DNA of 64,000 bases, from contig NMRB01000951.1 in NCBI GenBank assembly GCA_002633025.1, forward strand, positions 101,325-165,324. The letters run 5' to 3'. Source of the stretch: Notospermus geniculatus (Eukaryota > Nemertea > Pilidiophora > Heteronemertea > Lineidae). Each line of letters opens with the position of its first letter. Position 1 is the stretch's first letter. The translations under genes and the position numbers were made by a program. Below the pieces are notes generated by a model that was not told where the DNA came from, made no database searches, and was given only the letters and a program-made list of their open reading frames with translations. Positions 38,401-50,657 of the stretch are shown piece by piece.

Positions 38401-41400
38401 GCCAAGCTAGGTTTTGTGAATGGTAAATAATTTGACACATCACTAATGCTAGTCTTCCATTATTTCCCCTTTTGTTTTGACGAACCTGCGGCTGGTCTGG
38501 TGTGTTGCTGTTTTCATCACTTTGTTGTTTTGGCCATCGTAGGATGATGGACGAAGATCATCTGAAGATCGTGGTGGACGGGACAGAGACCGTGACAAAG
38601 ACAGAGATCGTGATCGAGATAGGCGGTAGGTGGCAATTTCTCCCTCTTACATTATTTTCATGACAAGTTTTTCTGCTGCTGCCAATTACAACCAAAACTG
38701 AAGTGAGCGTTTTCAAAGCAAAGACCTATGAAAGTGACCATGAATGTCAAGTATTGGGATTGAGAGACCGCCACAAATCTTTTTTCATCAGGGAAACATG
38801 AAGAGCTGATATTCAGCTTCCTTGACCTCGTCATCAAGTTTTACACATCTTGCTGTGTTGACAACAGAATGTGTTCTGAAAATGTGGTGGTTTCTCTCCT
38901 GACATTTTCATCCAATATGGTCAGTTAAAGTTGCACATAGCTCTTTTGACTTCTAGAAATGATTGGTAGCACAATTTTAAAGTATTGCTAATTTGTGTGA
39001 ATCGTAGGTAACGGTTTTGGTCAATAAATTGCGAAGGAATGTCGTTACTACACCAAGCACTGCTGAAGACAGGTATGTTATACAAGCGGCTGATGATGAT
39101 GAAGATAACGCGGGGGTCCAAGGATCTATCTGTGTTGCCATGAGGCCATGTGACTGGCCTTGGGCCTTCCCACTGCAGCCGGTCGGAAAGAAGTTCTGTC
39201 TGTCATGGGTGGAGCCATGCAGGGAGAGGAAGAACCTCCATGAGGGGATCTGTGGTGGATTTTGCAAAACAGTGGTATCTCATTTGATGCCAAATCGAAT
39301 GAGAATCTCACCACCCTTCCCCTCGTGCGTCGTGATGTGGAGAGTGACCTGATGGCTTCGATGCCGAAGCGACTTGGCCAGGACAGCGGTGTTCTCTCTC
39401 AAGAGTGTGCCATATGGTGCACTGCTGTCTGAAAACAATAGCATGTCACTCAACATGCTCAAGCTGATGGTCATGCCTTGACTGCTGGCTTAACTCTTCA
39501 ATACTCCTGCCCAGTGTTTTCAAATTGGGCAGTATTGGGGTTCTCGTACTCCTAATTGATGTGATCTGTCATTTTGGTTTCAGGAGAAGGAGTCGAAGCA
39601 GGGATGGAGCAGATAGAAGAAGAGGGGCAAGTAGAGAGCGGAGAAGGTAAGTTGCAAGTCATCTTCGATGCACTGTTCAATCTATTGTCCATTGAACAAA
39701 TATTTCTGTTACATTGAGCAGCAAGTACACTTGGGTTCATTACTTTGAGATACCTGTCCTCTCGCGGATAACCATCTTATCTTTTTCAGATAGTTGAATC
39801 CTATTGGCCTGACATGCTGCACAAGGCCTATGATGGATTAGTAGTATCTGGATCTTGCATCTTTTGTGAGTAATCATGGATGTAGATTCAGTTTTTCTTT
39901 GCAATGCTTAGTAATAAGGGTATGATATCTTCTTCCTAGGTCAAGGTCAAGAGATCGGGACATAAGAAGACGTAGTCGTGACCGTGAAATTCGTCGTCGC
40001 AGTCGGAGCAGAGACAGAGATCGTGATATCCGTCGTCGCAGGAGCAGGTCACCACGCGAGAGGGAGAATTTCCGACGTCGATCTCCTCCACCATGGAGAA
40101 GGGGAGGAAGGCGATCCAACTCCCCGCCAAGATTCCCCAAGTAAAGCAACGTTCCACATTCCATTGCCTGCAAAATATATTTTGATTCTATTTAGACGTA
40201 TCTCTGGAAATATCACTGATTGCGCAGAGGAAGGTGTGGAAGACTTAGTCCTGCGTGCCTCGCTGGTTATTTTTCTGTCTTAAACCAGTGGACTTGACTC
40301 CAACTGTCAACGAGTAAATTTTCTTACAACTTCATGTGTTGAATACTGATGCAACCTGTGGTGTGAAGTCTAATCATGTTGTTTTCCATTTCCAGGGGTG
40401 GAACTGGACCAAATAAAACTGGTACTTGGACTCTCAACATGGACAAAGGTTTGGCTGCCAGGTAAGATGACAGTAAAATCCTTTTCTTGTCTTCAGGAAC
40501 TGGCCATGATGCCCTCAGCACAAAATGGAAATGATTCGTTTGAACATTTGAAAATAGCAGTAAAAATCTCTGTAAAAAACCCTTGCTTGTTCTCAAACAT
40601 GCACTGTTATTCTAAATCTTTCAGGACTGACAATGATTTGACACCTGAAGAAAGGGATGCAAGGACTGTGTTCATCATGCAGTTGGCTCCGAAAATACGA
40701 CCTCGTGACCTTGAAGAGTTCTTCTCGTCAGTTGGAAAGGTTGGTACTTAAAGTCCAAACTGAATGATTCAAGATTAGTTACTATGGCACATCCTTCAGA
40801 ATCGATGGTCTTGTGGAGGTACCAGTCGTTAAACTTTCTCGCTTTAAAGAAATTTCACCATAATATCTTGCTGTATTTCAGGTTCAGGATGTGAGAATCA
40901 TCACAGACAACAAAACAAGGCTATCAAAAGGCTTGGCTTATGTGGAATTCGAGGATGTGGCCTCAGTCCCTCTTGCCCTTGGCCTGTCCGGCGAGAAGTT
41001 GCATCACCAGCCCATCTTGGTGATGCCCTCTCAAGCCGAGAAGAACCGATCGGGGAATCCAACGAGCATCATGTCGCGAGATCAGACTGGTCCCATGAGG
41101 CTTTACGTTGGTTCTCTGCATTTCAACATCACAGAGGATATGCTCAAAGCAATATTTGAACCCTTTGGAAAGGTGAGAACTGGTGGTCTTCTTACTCAAC
41201 CGCAATTCACAAGCCAGTGTCAGGGAACTGGTGTTCTTCTTGGTAATTTCCCCCTCTGTGGTAACCGGATCCCATTGCGTTACTCTGATACCATAATCAA
41301 CATGTTCTCCACTTTTCAGATCGACCATGTTAACTTGGTTATGGACAATGAGACAGGACGATCGAAGGGATTTGGTTTCGTTACAGTAAGTACAAGAAAC

Positions 41401-44266
41401 TAGCATGACTTTGAATTTGATCTTTTGTGTACAAGTATTAAATGCCCTACTGATTGAATTACTACTACCAGTCAGCCGTCCTGTTGTGTTAATATTGTGT
41501 GTATCACGAGCAGTATGGAGGGCAATCAATCTACAGCCTGTATCCAAGAATACGTTAGGTTAGCCTGTCCAGTTCATAATCTAACTTTATTTATACCATT
41601 TCAGTTCCACAATGCAGAAGACGCCAAGAAAGCTCTTGAACAGTTAAATGGATTTGAATTGGCTGGACGTCCAATGAAGTGTGGTCACGTGACGGAAAGA
41701 ACGGCAGAGGCACAAGGGGCATCTGCATTGGACAGTGATGAGATGGACAGAGCTGGCATTGACTTAGGAGCTACTGGGAGATTACAGCTCATGGCTAAGT
41801 TAGCAGAAGGTAAGAAATAATGGTTTGCCCTGGCTTCCGTTCAGTTAGATGCTGGTTCTTCATTTATTATCCAAAACATTTTGCCTTCTCTCGCCTTTTG
41901 TTTGAATGATTGTCAATATGCAGATGATGAACCTTTTTGATAGGAATTGCCGTCTGATAAGAGTTGAAGACTGTTTATTTCTGATGTATTTTGACTTGTG
42001 GTGAAGCCTGAGAATTCAGTGAAGGTTGTGTTGGTAAGATTATTTGAGAATTCTCTTTATTTCCAGGCACAGGTTTCCAGATTCCACAAAACGCTGCGAA
42101 TGCCTTGAATATGACTCCAGGCCCAGATGGAGTACCTCCTGGTCAGGCCGCNTTGACCGATTTTTATCAGCATGTCCACGTCAATGCAGTAGAACGGCAA
42201 CCTACGACGAAACAGCCGAAAAACGGCACACATTTTCATGCCCCTGAAGACCGCGTTTCTGTTGGCACAATTCCAGACGGAAAGATGCTGCAGCCTCTGT
42301 GTTGGTTCAGGTCGCGATGACGTCATTCATTTTCATAAAATCCACGTGCACATTGTTTACGCTGGGCTTTAAACTCATTGGCGAACCGCGGTACCCCCAT
42401 CGACGCTTGTTTTTATCATGCAAAATAGGCGACGTCACAATGACGTCGTAGCGTCACGAGTGGCGACAGAGCTTTTCACGAAAGGCGCAGTGAGCGGGGA
42501 CCAAGAGGGGAAGGTGTGTCAACTTACGACGGCAAATTCACACACTTGCTGTGAACGGATTTTGAAAAATAGTTGAAATAAGCATCAATACAAGCAGAGC
42601 TAACAATACGTATCGTTATTTACCCTAAAGAAAATGATACGCATACTTTAATCAACGATTTCCAACGAAATGGCGAACCGCGATACCCCCCTACGGAGCG
42701 CATCCGGCGCTTGCCGAAACAGTCGCCCCGGATAGTTTACAGCATCACGACGTTGTTGCAACAACAATGGGGTCAAAGTCACATGGGATAAACGAAGATA
42801 CACAAGTCAAACATGCTGTGGTGGTTTTTTTTCAATTTCATAAACTAAACACGTAATTATCGTAGGTCAAAGATAAGTGACAAAAATCGGGCCCGCGGTG
42901 ACGTCAAAACGTGGCGAACCGCGATCACCTGACGTTACCAGTCAGCCATCCTGTTGTGTTATTGTGTGTATCACCAGCAGTATGGAGGGCAATCAATCTA
43001 CAGCCTGTATCCAAGAATACGTTAGGTTAGCCTGTCCAGTTCATGATCTAACTTCATTTATACCATTTCAGTTCCACAATGCAGAAGACGCCAAGAAAGC
43101 TCTTGAACAGTTAAATGGATTTGAATTGGCTGGACGTCCAATGAAGTGTGGTCACGTGACGGAAAGAACGGCAGAGGCACAAGGGGCATCTGCTTTGGAC
43201 AGTGATGAGATGGACAGAGCTGGCATTGACTTAGGAGCTACTGGGAGATTACAGCTCATGGCTAAGTTAGCAGAAGGTAAGAAATAATGGTTTGCCCTGG
43301 CTTCCGTTCAGTTAGATGCTGGGTCTTCATTTATTATCCAAAACATTTTGCCTTCTCTCGCCTTTTGTTTGAATGATTGTCAATATGCAGATGATGAACC
43401 TTTTTGATAGGAATTGCCGTCTGATAAGAGTTGAAGACTGTTTATTCTGATGCATTTTGACTTGTGGTGAAGCCTGAGAATTCAGTGAAGGTTGTGTTGG
43501 TAAGATCATTTGAGAATTCTCTTTATTTCCAGGCACAGGTTTCCAGATTCCACAAAACGCTGCGAATGCCTTGAATATGACTCCAGGCCCAGATGGAGTA
43601 CCTCCTGGTCAGGCCGCTGCGGCTCCTCCACCTGCCAATCCAAGTGCCCCACCTATTGCCACACAGTGCTTCATGCTGTCAAATATGTTCAACCCTGCAA
43701 CGTGAGTATCATAGAGATTATGTATTTCAGCCTGGTTGTCAAAAACCAATGATCCAGTGGCAAAGCAAGGATTATTGTTGATCTCTGAGTTTGTTTATTC
43801 CAGGGAATCGAATCCTAGCTGGGACACAGAAATCCGAGATGATGTGATAGAAGAGTGCAACAAACATGGCGGCGTACTTCATATCTACGTGGATAAAGCA
43901 TCACCTCAGGGGAATGTGTATGTCAAATGTCCAAGTATAGCTGCAGCAGTGGCTTCAGTTCAAGCTTTACATGGCCGCTGGTTTGCAGGTATGTGTCCGC
44001 CATTGCACTTTCTTGTTCCGCAGTGTTCTTTGATGTAACAAAAAATACTGCTACATGTATTTCGTATTCAGGGTATATTATGATTGAATTCGATTCATTC
44101 TCTCTCTCTAGGTAAAGTCATCACAGCGGCCTATGTTCCGTTGCCAAACTACCACAACCTTTTCCCAGATGCATTGACCTTACGACAACTTCTGGTACCA
44201 TCGTCACAAGCACCGCAGACATTCCAGCTTCAGCAGATGCAGCAAATGCAGCAGGTGCGGATGTGA
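35480..44266 (+). CDS. RBM39: RNA-binding protein 39 (CAPER-alpha) orthologue (12 coding exons, 550 aa)
   Basis: Exons: 35480-35533, 38543-38625, 39584-39646, 39940-40140, 40396-40461, 40625-40739, 40882-41172, 41320-41385, 41605-41809 or its duplicate 43072-43276, 43533-43701, 43804-43988, 44112-44266. Phases agree over 1653 nt. Human RBM39 is about 530 residues. Residues 19-134 are an Arg/Ser/Asp-rich domain, RRM1 is ~168-247, RRM2 ~266-345 and a C-terminal UHM-type RRM ~427-525 with the RxF motif (RWF, ~496-498). The protein ends in a Gln/Met stretch. The family couples U2AF65/SF3B1-dependent 3' splice-site choice and transcription in the nucleus. Exons 9 and 10 are duplicated; the first copy of exon 10 is cut at 42152, so the intact path uses 43533-43701. 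The start has MSDDFDVEAMLEAPY, typical of the family. Confidence 0.95.
37066..37226. repeat. MITE-like inverted repeat in RBM39 intron 1
   Basis: AGGGATCAAAGTTCAT at the left and ATGAACTTTGAACCCT at the right are inverted copies. GGTCG and CGACC words inside pair further. Size 161 bp, non-coding. Confidence 0.7.
41470..43618 (+). repeat. Broken duplication of RBM39 exons 9-10 (offset 1467 bp)
   Basis: 41470-42151 and 42938-43618 are near-identical and contain exon 9, the next intron and the start of exon 10. Copy 1 stops inside exon 10 at an unresolved base (42152). The 785 bp that follow are unrelated to RBM39: CpG-rich, with several GACGTCA words and three copies of GGCGAACCGCG (42380, 42672, 42913). 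RBM39 intron sequence then resumes at about 42938. Confidence 0.85.
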
Positions 44267-45332
44267 AGTGAACTATCTGGCGAGGAAAAGATGTTCTAAA
44301 ACTTAGCTTTTAAAAAGCTCGCTACAATGGTGATAATGAATTGCATTGTTTCATTTGGAGGGATGTCATTGGTGCCGTGAAATCTTGGTGTCTTGGTTTC
44401 ATTCTTTGCGGCCTCTGCCGTGTCTGAAAGGATTTGATGTGGCGCGTTTGTATACAGTCCGGTTTCATTGTATAAATTTGGGGAACCATGTTATGTCTTT
44501 GTACTGACGGACCAAGATGTGCGGCGATCCAGTGGATTGTGGATGACAAAGGTGCATTCTTATATTTATTTCAAAAACATTGCACCGACAGCTGAATGAT
44601 GAGGAGCCAGTTTAAAAATGGACCTTGACAGAACTGCCTGAAAGGCCTGAATGTGCAAATGGCTATGTAATCCACGCACATGCTTCCAGTGATGAAATAC
44701 AGTAGTATTCATTGAGATGCATTCAATCCTTGTGTTTAGATGTAAGACTGACAGGTTCATTATGGTTCTATCTTACCTTGAAACATCCAGTACATTCTAC
44801 GGTCAGTTGGATGTTTGGAGTGAATTGAACATTGGTGAAATCTTCCTTGCCATCAGTATTCGGGGCAAAAAGGAACCATTTGAACTTGTTTCCTACAGAT
44901 CTGTGTACACTGTCTTGATTTATGTTTGTATCAGTTCACTATCCCTGTGAAGACGAGCGTGTGATACTGGATGGCAATGAGTTATCTGTTGCTTACCTGT
45001 TGTTCAGTGTGTAATACCATTGTGTTAATCCAGACATGTCAAGAATACTGAACCATCCTAGTCAGTGGGCATTACATGTATATCTTGGCGATGAAACACT
45101 TATACTGTACTAGTCTGGTTTAAATGGGAAAGAGTAGACATAAAGTCTGCTAAGATTGCAATGAATTGTTTAAATTACCTGGTGAAGTCAAATTACCTGG
45201 TGAAGTACAAAGACAAAGAGGTGCTGTCCCATGTAATTTTGTGTGAAGTAGTGAAGCTGCCATCTCAAAATGTATGTCACCTTGTGTTCAAGTGGCGAGT
45301 CTAACTGTAAATATCAATTACTCTTTTGTATC

Positions 45333-45338
45333 AATAAA
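45333..45338 (+). terminator. RBM39 polyadenylation signal
   Basis: AATAAA followed by a GT-rich stretch (GTGTGGTAATTTT), about 1.07 kb after the RBM39 stop codon. It is the clearest candidate for the mRNA end. Confidence 0.6.
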
Positions 45339-45603
45339 GTGTGGTAATTTTAAGTGCAACGTCTTGTACATTCAATCTGTCTCCATTTTAGGATTGATGC
45401 CTGGTTCATATTGTATAACAGTGGAGACTTCTCCCTGCATGCCAGTCGGTATCCACAATATTTCTCCTTCGTATTTTTGGAATTTTGTGTTGACTATCCC
45501 AGAGCCTCAGGATACTGCTCCACATGTTTTTTGTGCAAGTTGGATCTGGGCGCAAATAAGTTGAAAAACTTAGGCAGTCTTGTGTCATTGGTCTTACTGT
45601 CTT

Positions 45604-45725
45604 AAGCTGCGTTTACCAGACATCCGGAATGCGGTATAGGGACGCGGAATCCCCGGCGGAAGCCATATGTTGTATGCGAAAATGCATTGCATTTTTCGCT
45701 TCCGCGTGTCGGCTAAACGTAGCTT
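45604..45725. repeat. MITE-like inverted repeat
   Basis: AAGCTGCGTTTACCAGACA at the left pairs with the inverted right end (complement AAGCTACGTTTAGCCGACA). TTCGC and GCGAAA words pair inside. Size 122 bp. Confidence 0.75.
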
Positions 45726-46090
45726 TAGCATTAAATCTAGGGTAGATTGCCTGTTGAGAGACAACTTGCATGGAGGAGCATGTTGTAACTGTTCTCTTGT
45801 TCCAGAAAATTGTACTCGTACATACATGTATATCCTGGACTGGTAAGCATGTATTACATGTACTAGCATGGTACTCGTGGTGAGCACATTCACAGGATGC
45901 ATGTGGCCAGAGGATGGCATTTTGCTGGACGTCTCTGTGTGGGAGCAAAATGCCCGGGCAAAATGTTTAGTGGGGCCCAACTCCTCGGACAATAATCTAG
46001 GCCTATTGGAAGCAGATCAGATGGCAACAGTTTTATGTCTTGAAGTTCCTATTTTCTGATCACCCTGCCTGGTTGAAGACAATGCATCAT

Positions 46091-46167
46091 AGCTGGTTCC
46101 GTCGGCCACCGTGTAGATGGTGGTGCGTACGCAGCGCCATCTACACGGTGGCCAGCAAAACCAGGCT
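46091..46167. repeat. Compact hairpin element
   Basis: The arms contain the perfect pair GGCCACCGTGTAGATGG and CCATCTACACGGTGGCC around a short GTGCGTACGCAGCG loop, within longer imperfect ends. Size 77 bp. Confidence 0.75.
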
Positions 46168-46460
46168 AGTGGGCATTGCAAATCATTGGAAGTTTCTTCC
46201 TGCATTTAATTCGCTTAAGGGTAAAAAAATGTAATGCCACCCACTTAAGGGCCACCCCCATGTCATTTTCAACACTTCCTGTGAAAATGGTGCCATTTCG
46301 ATCAGAAACCACGGAGGAGTTCGTGTTCGAAGTTAAAGCGCCACCGTCAATTATAATATAGATGTACTTGGATATTCGAGTAACATGCCATGTACCAACG
46401 GCTGGTTCTGCTTTTGGTAATGATCAAAACTCATCTGTTTCTACAAATGTTCACATGGTC

Positions 46461-46466
46461 TTTATT
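46461..46466 (-). terminator. MRPL3 polyadenylation signal
   Basis: AATAAA on the minus strand about 0.2 kb after the MRPL3 stop codon at 46674. Confidence 0.5.
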
Positions 46467-46673
46467 TACACCTATTCATTTTGGAGAGCTACGACTGACA
46501 TGTATGACAATGATACAGAACTGAAGGCCAATGTGTCAAAACTCGCTGACTGTCGACCCCCACCCATATACACGACTCAAAAAAGAAATCGGGCAAGGAC
46601 ATATCATACGTCAATGCGTTGAATATGCATTACGGTGTTCTGTTAGATCGTATCCAAATTTTGTACCAGTTCA

Positions 46674-49505
46674 TCAATTACTCTCTGATTGCAACTGTAA
46701 TGAATCGTCTGTGAACTGAAATAAGGACTCGTCATATAATTCCTCTGGCAATGGTTCATCTACGTCATCTGAGTACCATGTTGGCATTGGTGGCGGGCTA
46801 TCAGCTAATGGTTCTTTCCTATAGAGCAAGTGAGTGTCTATAATTTTAACATATCCATGATTCGGTCCAGGTATGTTACCACCAACCACGTATAGGATGT
46901 TGTACTTGGTATTAATCCGTAGCACCTGGAAGTGAAGTAAGATTCTATTTAATCTCTTTGTGACTTTTATTACGAAAATTGTCTTCCACTGTTGACAAAT
47001 TTGGCTGAGTAAAGTCTGGATATTACACCATATTACAATTCCAGAACTGACTGATAAGATCTCATCTGTCTTTACCTTGAGGCCTCTGAGTGTCCGTCGC
47101 TCTTCACCCATGTGACCAGGCATCTTCTTTCCTTTATGGATACGAGATGAATCCTACAGATATAAAGTGAATCAATTCAAGTTTTGCTGAAAGAGTTGCC
47201 CAGTTTCAAGTGCTGAAGGAAAACCCGTCTACCAAAAACAATAGTGACAGCATGGGGGGGGGGGGGGTTACAGGCAAGTCAGTCAAGGTAAAGTAGAGCT
47301 AATTACCCCTCCGCTGAGTGAGCCAGGGCGCCGATGCCACTTGGTGTTCCCATGAGACGCTGGACCTCCTTTGAAACCCCATCGTTTTACAACACCTTGG
47401 AAACCATGATCAATCCTGTAATATGAAGTGCAAACAGTGGTGAACACAGTCCTCAGACCTACACCAAGTGTTTCTGGGCAGGAAAAATAAGAAATGCTCC
47501 ATCACTGGGTAAAGAATAAATGTTCCACTTTCACAAGATCACACTCAAAGGGCAGACATCCAAGCTATACTTACGTCCTTCCCTCAACATCAACATAGTC
47601 ACCAACTCTAAAATGATTCACTGACAATGGAGTACCTGGAAAATGAAGTACATGTAATGAAGCAATCAGTAAAAAGGCCATGGCGCCAGCAGAGATTGGC
47701 AGCATTTTGTGCAAGATACAAAATGCCAACCAATCCTCCATTATGAGTGCACTCATTTTTAAGGCGAGCGATCGCTCCCGCGCACCATAACGCGCCTCGG
47801 ATGCATCTGAAGAGAGCGAATAATAGCGCGCCTTCCATTTCTCAAAAACGCACCTTCAAAAACCACACCAAAATCCCGCGCCCTTAGTGGTGTCTGCAAG
47901 CAGTGCTTGGCACAATTTCAGCTCGCATAAGACACGTGTTTTCATGTTTTCAACAACAACGCCTCCCAAATCAACAATAATCATCAGGGCTAGCTAGGCC
48001 GGTTCGTCAGTTCCCATTGACAATCTGTCACAAACCAGACACAACAAAGCCACCTGGTCAATTTCCAGTCAAAACAAAAGCACATGGTCTAGCTGTGGTC
48101 ACCACGGTGACGGGGAATCCCCATTCATCTCGTGGACACAAGTAGGGCCTAGTGAGATTTTCCCGCCGGGGCGGTGGAAACAGATTACTTCCCGACCCAA
48201 GAAGTGTTTCCCGTGGTGTTTTAATGGTTTCTAAAGTACTGATTTACGATAATTTGCACTAACTAAGATCATCTGAATCGAATACTGCGCTTAACTTCGC
48301 CGGTACAGTATGAAAATACTAATTGCATGTATATTACAACACAATAACACTGTCACAAGTGGAAGTCTCATCAATGGACGAAAAGAAGATGGAGCCTATC
48401 AAGTTCTTGGAAAGAATGGAAAAAAACAGCTCCCCTACCCTCATGCAGGAGAGTGAAAAGTTGCTCCCCTTCATTTTATTAAAATGAGTGACTGGTGTGT
48501 GACTGGTATTCTTAGCAATCAACCAATACATACCGGGCTGAACAGCTGCTTCAGGTGTGACTAGGAATCGACACAACTTCCGTTTTGGTGGGACACCAGC
48601 ATTTTTAAACAAATTGTTGTATTCCTTTGAGAACTGGAAGAAAGGAAAAACATTAGCGTTATTTGGAGTCCAAATTGATGGTCAACTGTTGTTAGGCCTA
48701 AACTAAACAGTAACTCTTTGGGACTTGCGGCAGGTGAAGGGATGGACTGTACACAGAGGTATTTAAAAAATGTAATAGCCTCTCGGGAGTTGATGGTGCT
48801 TTGTCTGTCAGGGCCCTCTTTTCATGAAGGGGACAAGTATCCACACATCAGCAACTTACCATTTGTGGATCTGTACTGAAAGCTCCCACAACTTGTATGC
48901 CAAACTTTCCATGCCAGCAAGGATGGACAACCGAGTATGGGACATTGCGTGGTAATTTATCAGGAGGTGTGTATCGTATTGCATGATTATCCACCACCTG
49001 GATCAGGGTTGCCAGTACTCTTTTGCCATTCTTAAACCATTGAGGCTGAACACCAATCTTTATACCAAGCAAGCCACATCTGTAAGTCCTGGAGTAGAAG
49101 CCAATATGAGCTGATGAGTTGAATAATGTAAATAATATTGTGGATGCAGAACCAACTAGGCCTAATCAATTCCTTACTATGCAGCATTACTTAGAAAACT
49201 GCCGAAAACTTCCCTATCAATGAGGGAATGACTAGACAGCAATAAAGAATATGAAATCCATGAGAGTAATGAATGTTGCTGTATCCAGTTCTCACCCAAG
49301 ACTCCAATTCCCTCGCTCCCATGGACCATCTTTCAAAGGACTTTCAATGTTCTGATATCTATTGATCACCAGTTTGTTGATGAAATCTTGATTTTCTTGT
49401 GTTAGCTCTCCTTTGCTGGAGACGGATGGCCATCGCCGTGCCAACCATCTGGGTGGTGTCTTCGTTCTTCTTGTATATCTCTTCTGATCAAACAATACAA
49501 GAGGT
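46674..49505 (-). CDS. MRPL3: Mitochondrial ribosomal protein uL3m (exons 2-8; first exon uncertain)
   Basis: Exons 5' to 3': 49505-49296, 49079-48860, 48633-48534, 47635-47575, 47415-47307, 47153-47076, 46925-46674; phases agree. This gives about 342 residues plus a missing start, close to the human length. Family hallmarks are [10 protein letters not shown], the [11 protein letters not shown] segment, the [13 protein letters not shown] loop that reaches the peptidyl-transferase centre, and the [10 protein letters not shown] segment. The C-terminal extension is acidic (LPEELYDE), as in animal orthologues. The product is a core large-subunit mitoribosomal protein. The only phase-compatible first exon I found is 50390-50365 (starting ATGGCGGAC, donor GTAGAA). 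Its peptide does not look like a mitochondrial presequence, so I leave it out of the coordinates. The gene is divergent from URI1. Confidence 0.93.
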
Positions 49506-49753
49506 CTGGAATACAAATAAGTCAGAGAAAATGGGTACCATCGGCCATGGTTTGCCAGGTCTTCCTCGATTCTACAAGTTAAGTAGGCTACCGGTATGTA
49601 GCATAGCCAAGCAAGGCCAGGGTGGAACTGGTGCAGAGATTGAAATAGATTGAGTACTGGTAGTCTTGGACGTGGTCACCAGCTGCTATTGCGAATCTGG
49701 GGATTGTGTAGGCCTAGTCGTGCCGAACAAAACGGCTGGCAGCGCGAGACTAC

Positions 49754-49912
49754 TAGGGAGGTTTAGAAATCAACGATATAAACGCAAACGTTAACAACAA
49801 CGTTATTTTTGTACCGAAAATGCAATATAAAATAAAATCTGGTTAATGTGTAGTATGAAAAATAACGTTGTCGTAAAGTTTACGTTTATCGTTTGATTTC
49901 TAAACCTCCCTA
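49754..49912. repeat. MITE-like inverted repeat
   Basis: TAGGGAGGTTTAGAAATCAA at the left and its inverted copy at the right (TTGATTTCTAAACCTCCCTA) pair perfectly. The arms continue into GTTAACAACAACGTTAT-type internal pairing. Size 159 bp. Confidence 0.8.
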
Positions 49913-50528
49913 ATGTCTGGAGAAAGACTGCCGTCATAGTCTCGCGCAACCAGCCCCTCGGTCATACTCCGAGGTCGCCAGACCGAGGGTCTGGCACGGG
50001 ACGAAATTCCCATTGAATTTTCTTATTCCGAAAATTCAAAATAAGAGGAGCTTCGCTGATTGGCTAGTCACTACCAATGCGTCATGGATCTCAAAAGTTG
50101 GTGACGTAGGCTGCAGGAGGAATAATGGCTGCGCCCAGATCACTCGAAGCGTGAAAATTAGCGAGATGAATCGCCTCAATCTGTGTTGTCAAGTCAATTT
50201 ATAGTGTCTTTCATTGGAATTCCGACAGGTATGTATATAATTTTTCGATTGAGGACGAAATTGTAGTATAAAAAGTGCGGTAGGGCTAACAGCAAAGGGT
50301 ACAAATACTGCAGTTTTACTCGCACGCTGAATGCTTTTTGCTTTGATTGTGCATTGTGTTCTACGTCATCGGCGGTAGATTGTCCGCCATGATGGTTTTT
50401 ACAAGCAAAAGGTACCATCTGNCCAAAAAAAGGTCATCGATTGACGGAATAAGCCGCATTGTACAATAGGATTTCCATTGTGTGCCATGGAGTAACGTCA
50501 CTTCCGACGGGGGATTCTAAACTTTAGC

Positions 50529-50657
50529 CCGAAAATGCAATATAAAATAAAATCTGGTTAATGTGTAGTATGAAAAATAACGTTGTCGTAAAGTTTACGT
50601 TTATCGTTTGATTTCTAAACCTCCCTAATGTCTGGAGAAAGACTCCCGTCATTGCCA
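50529..50657. repeat. Partial duplicate of the 49814-49942 segment
   Basis: This repeats, almost without change, the right part of the MITE at 49754-49912 plus the unique flank AATGTCTGGAGAAAGACT, at an offset of about 715 bp. Because the flank is copied too, this is a segmental duplication and not a second insertion. Confidence 0.8.

Larger units (their letters stand above)
44267..46673. other. RBM39 3' UTR and convergent spacer to MRPL3
   Basis: The first 1.1 kb is the likely 3' UTR of RBM39, ending near the AATAAA at 45333. Two small inverted repeats (45604-45725 and 46091-46167) lie between the two polyadenylation signals. I see no additional gene. Confidence 0.65.

Noticed and set aside
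42153-42937. Coding exon in the insert inside RBM39
   Set aside because: Frames are short, interrupted and match no RBM39 segment; base composition and motifs look like promoter or repeat DNA.
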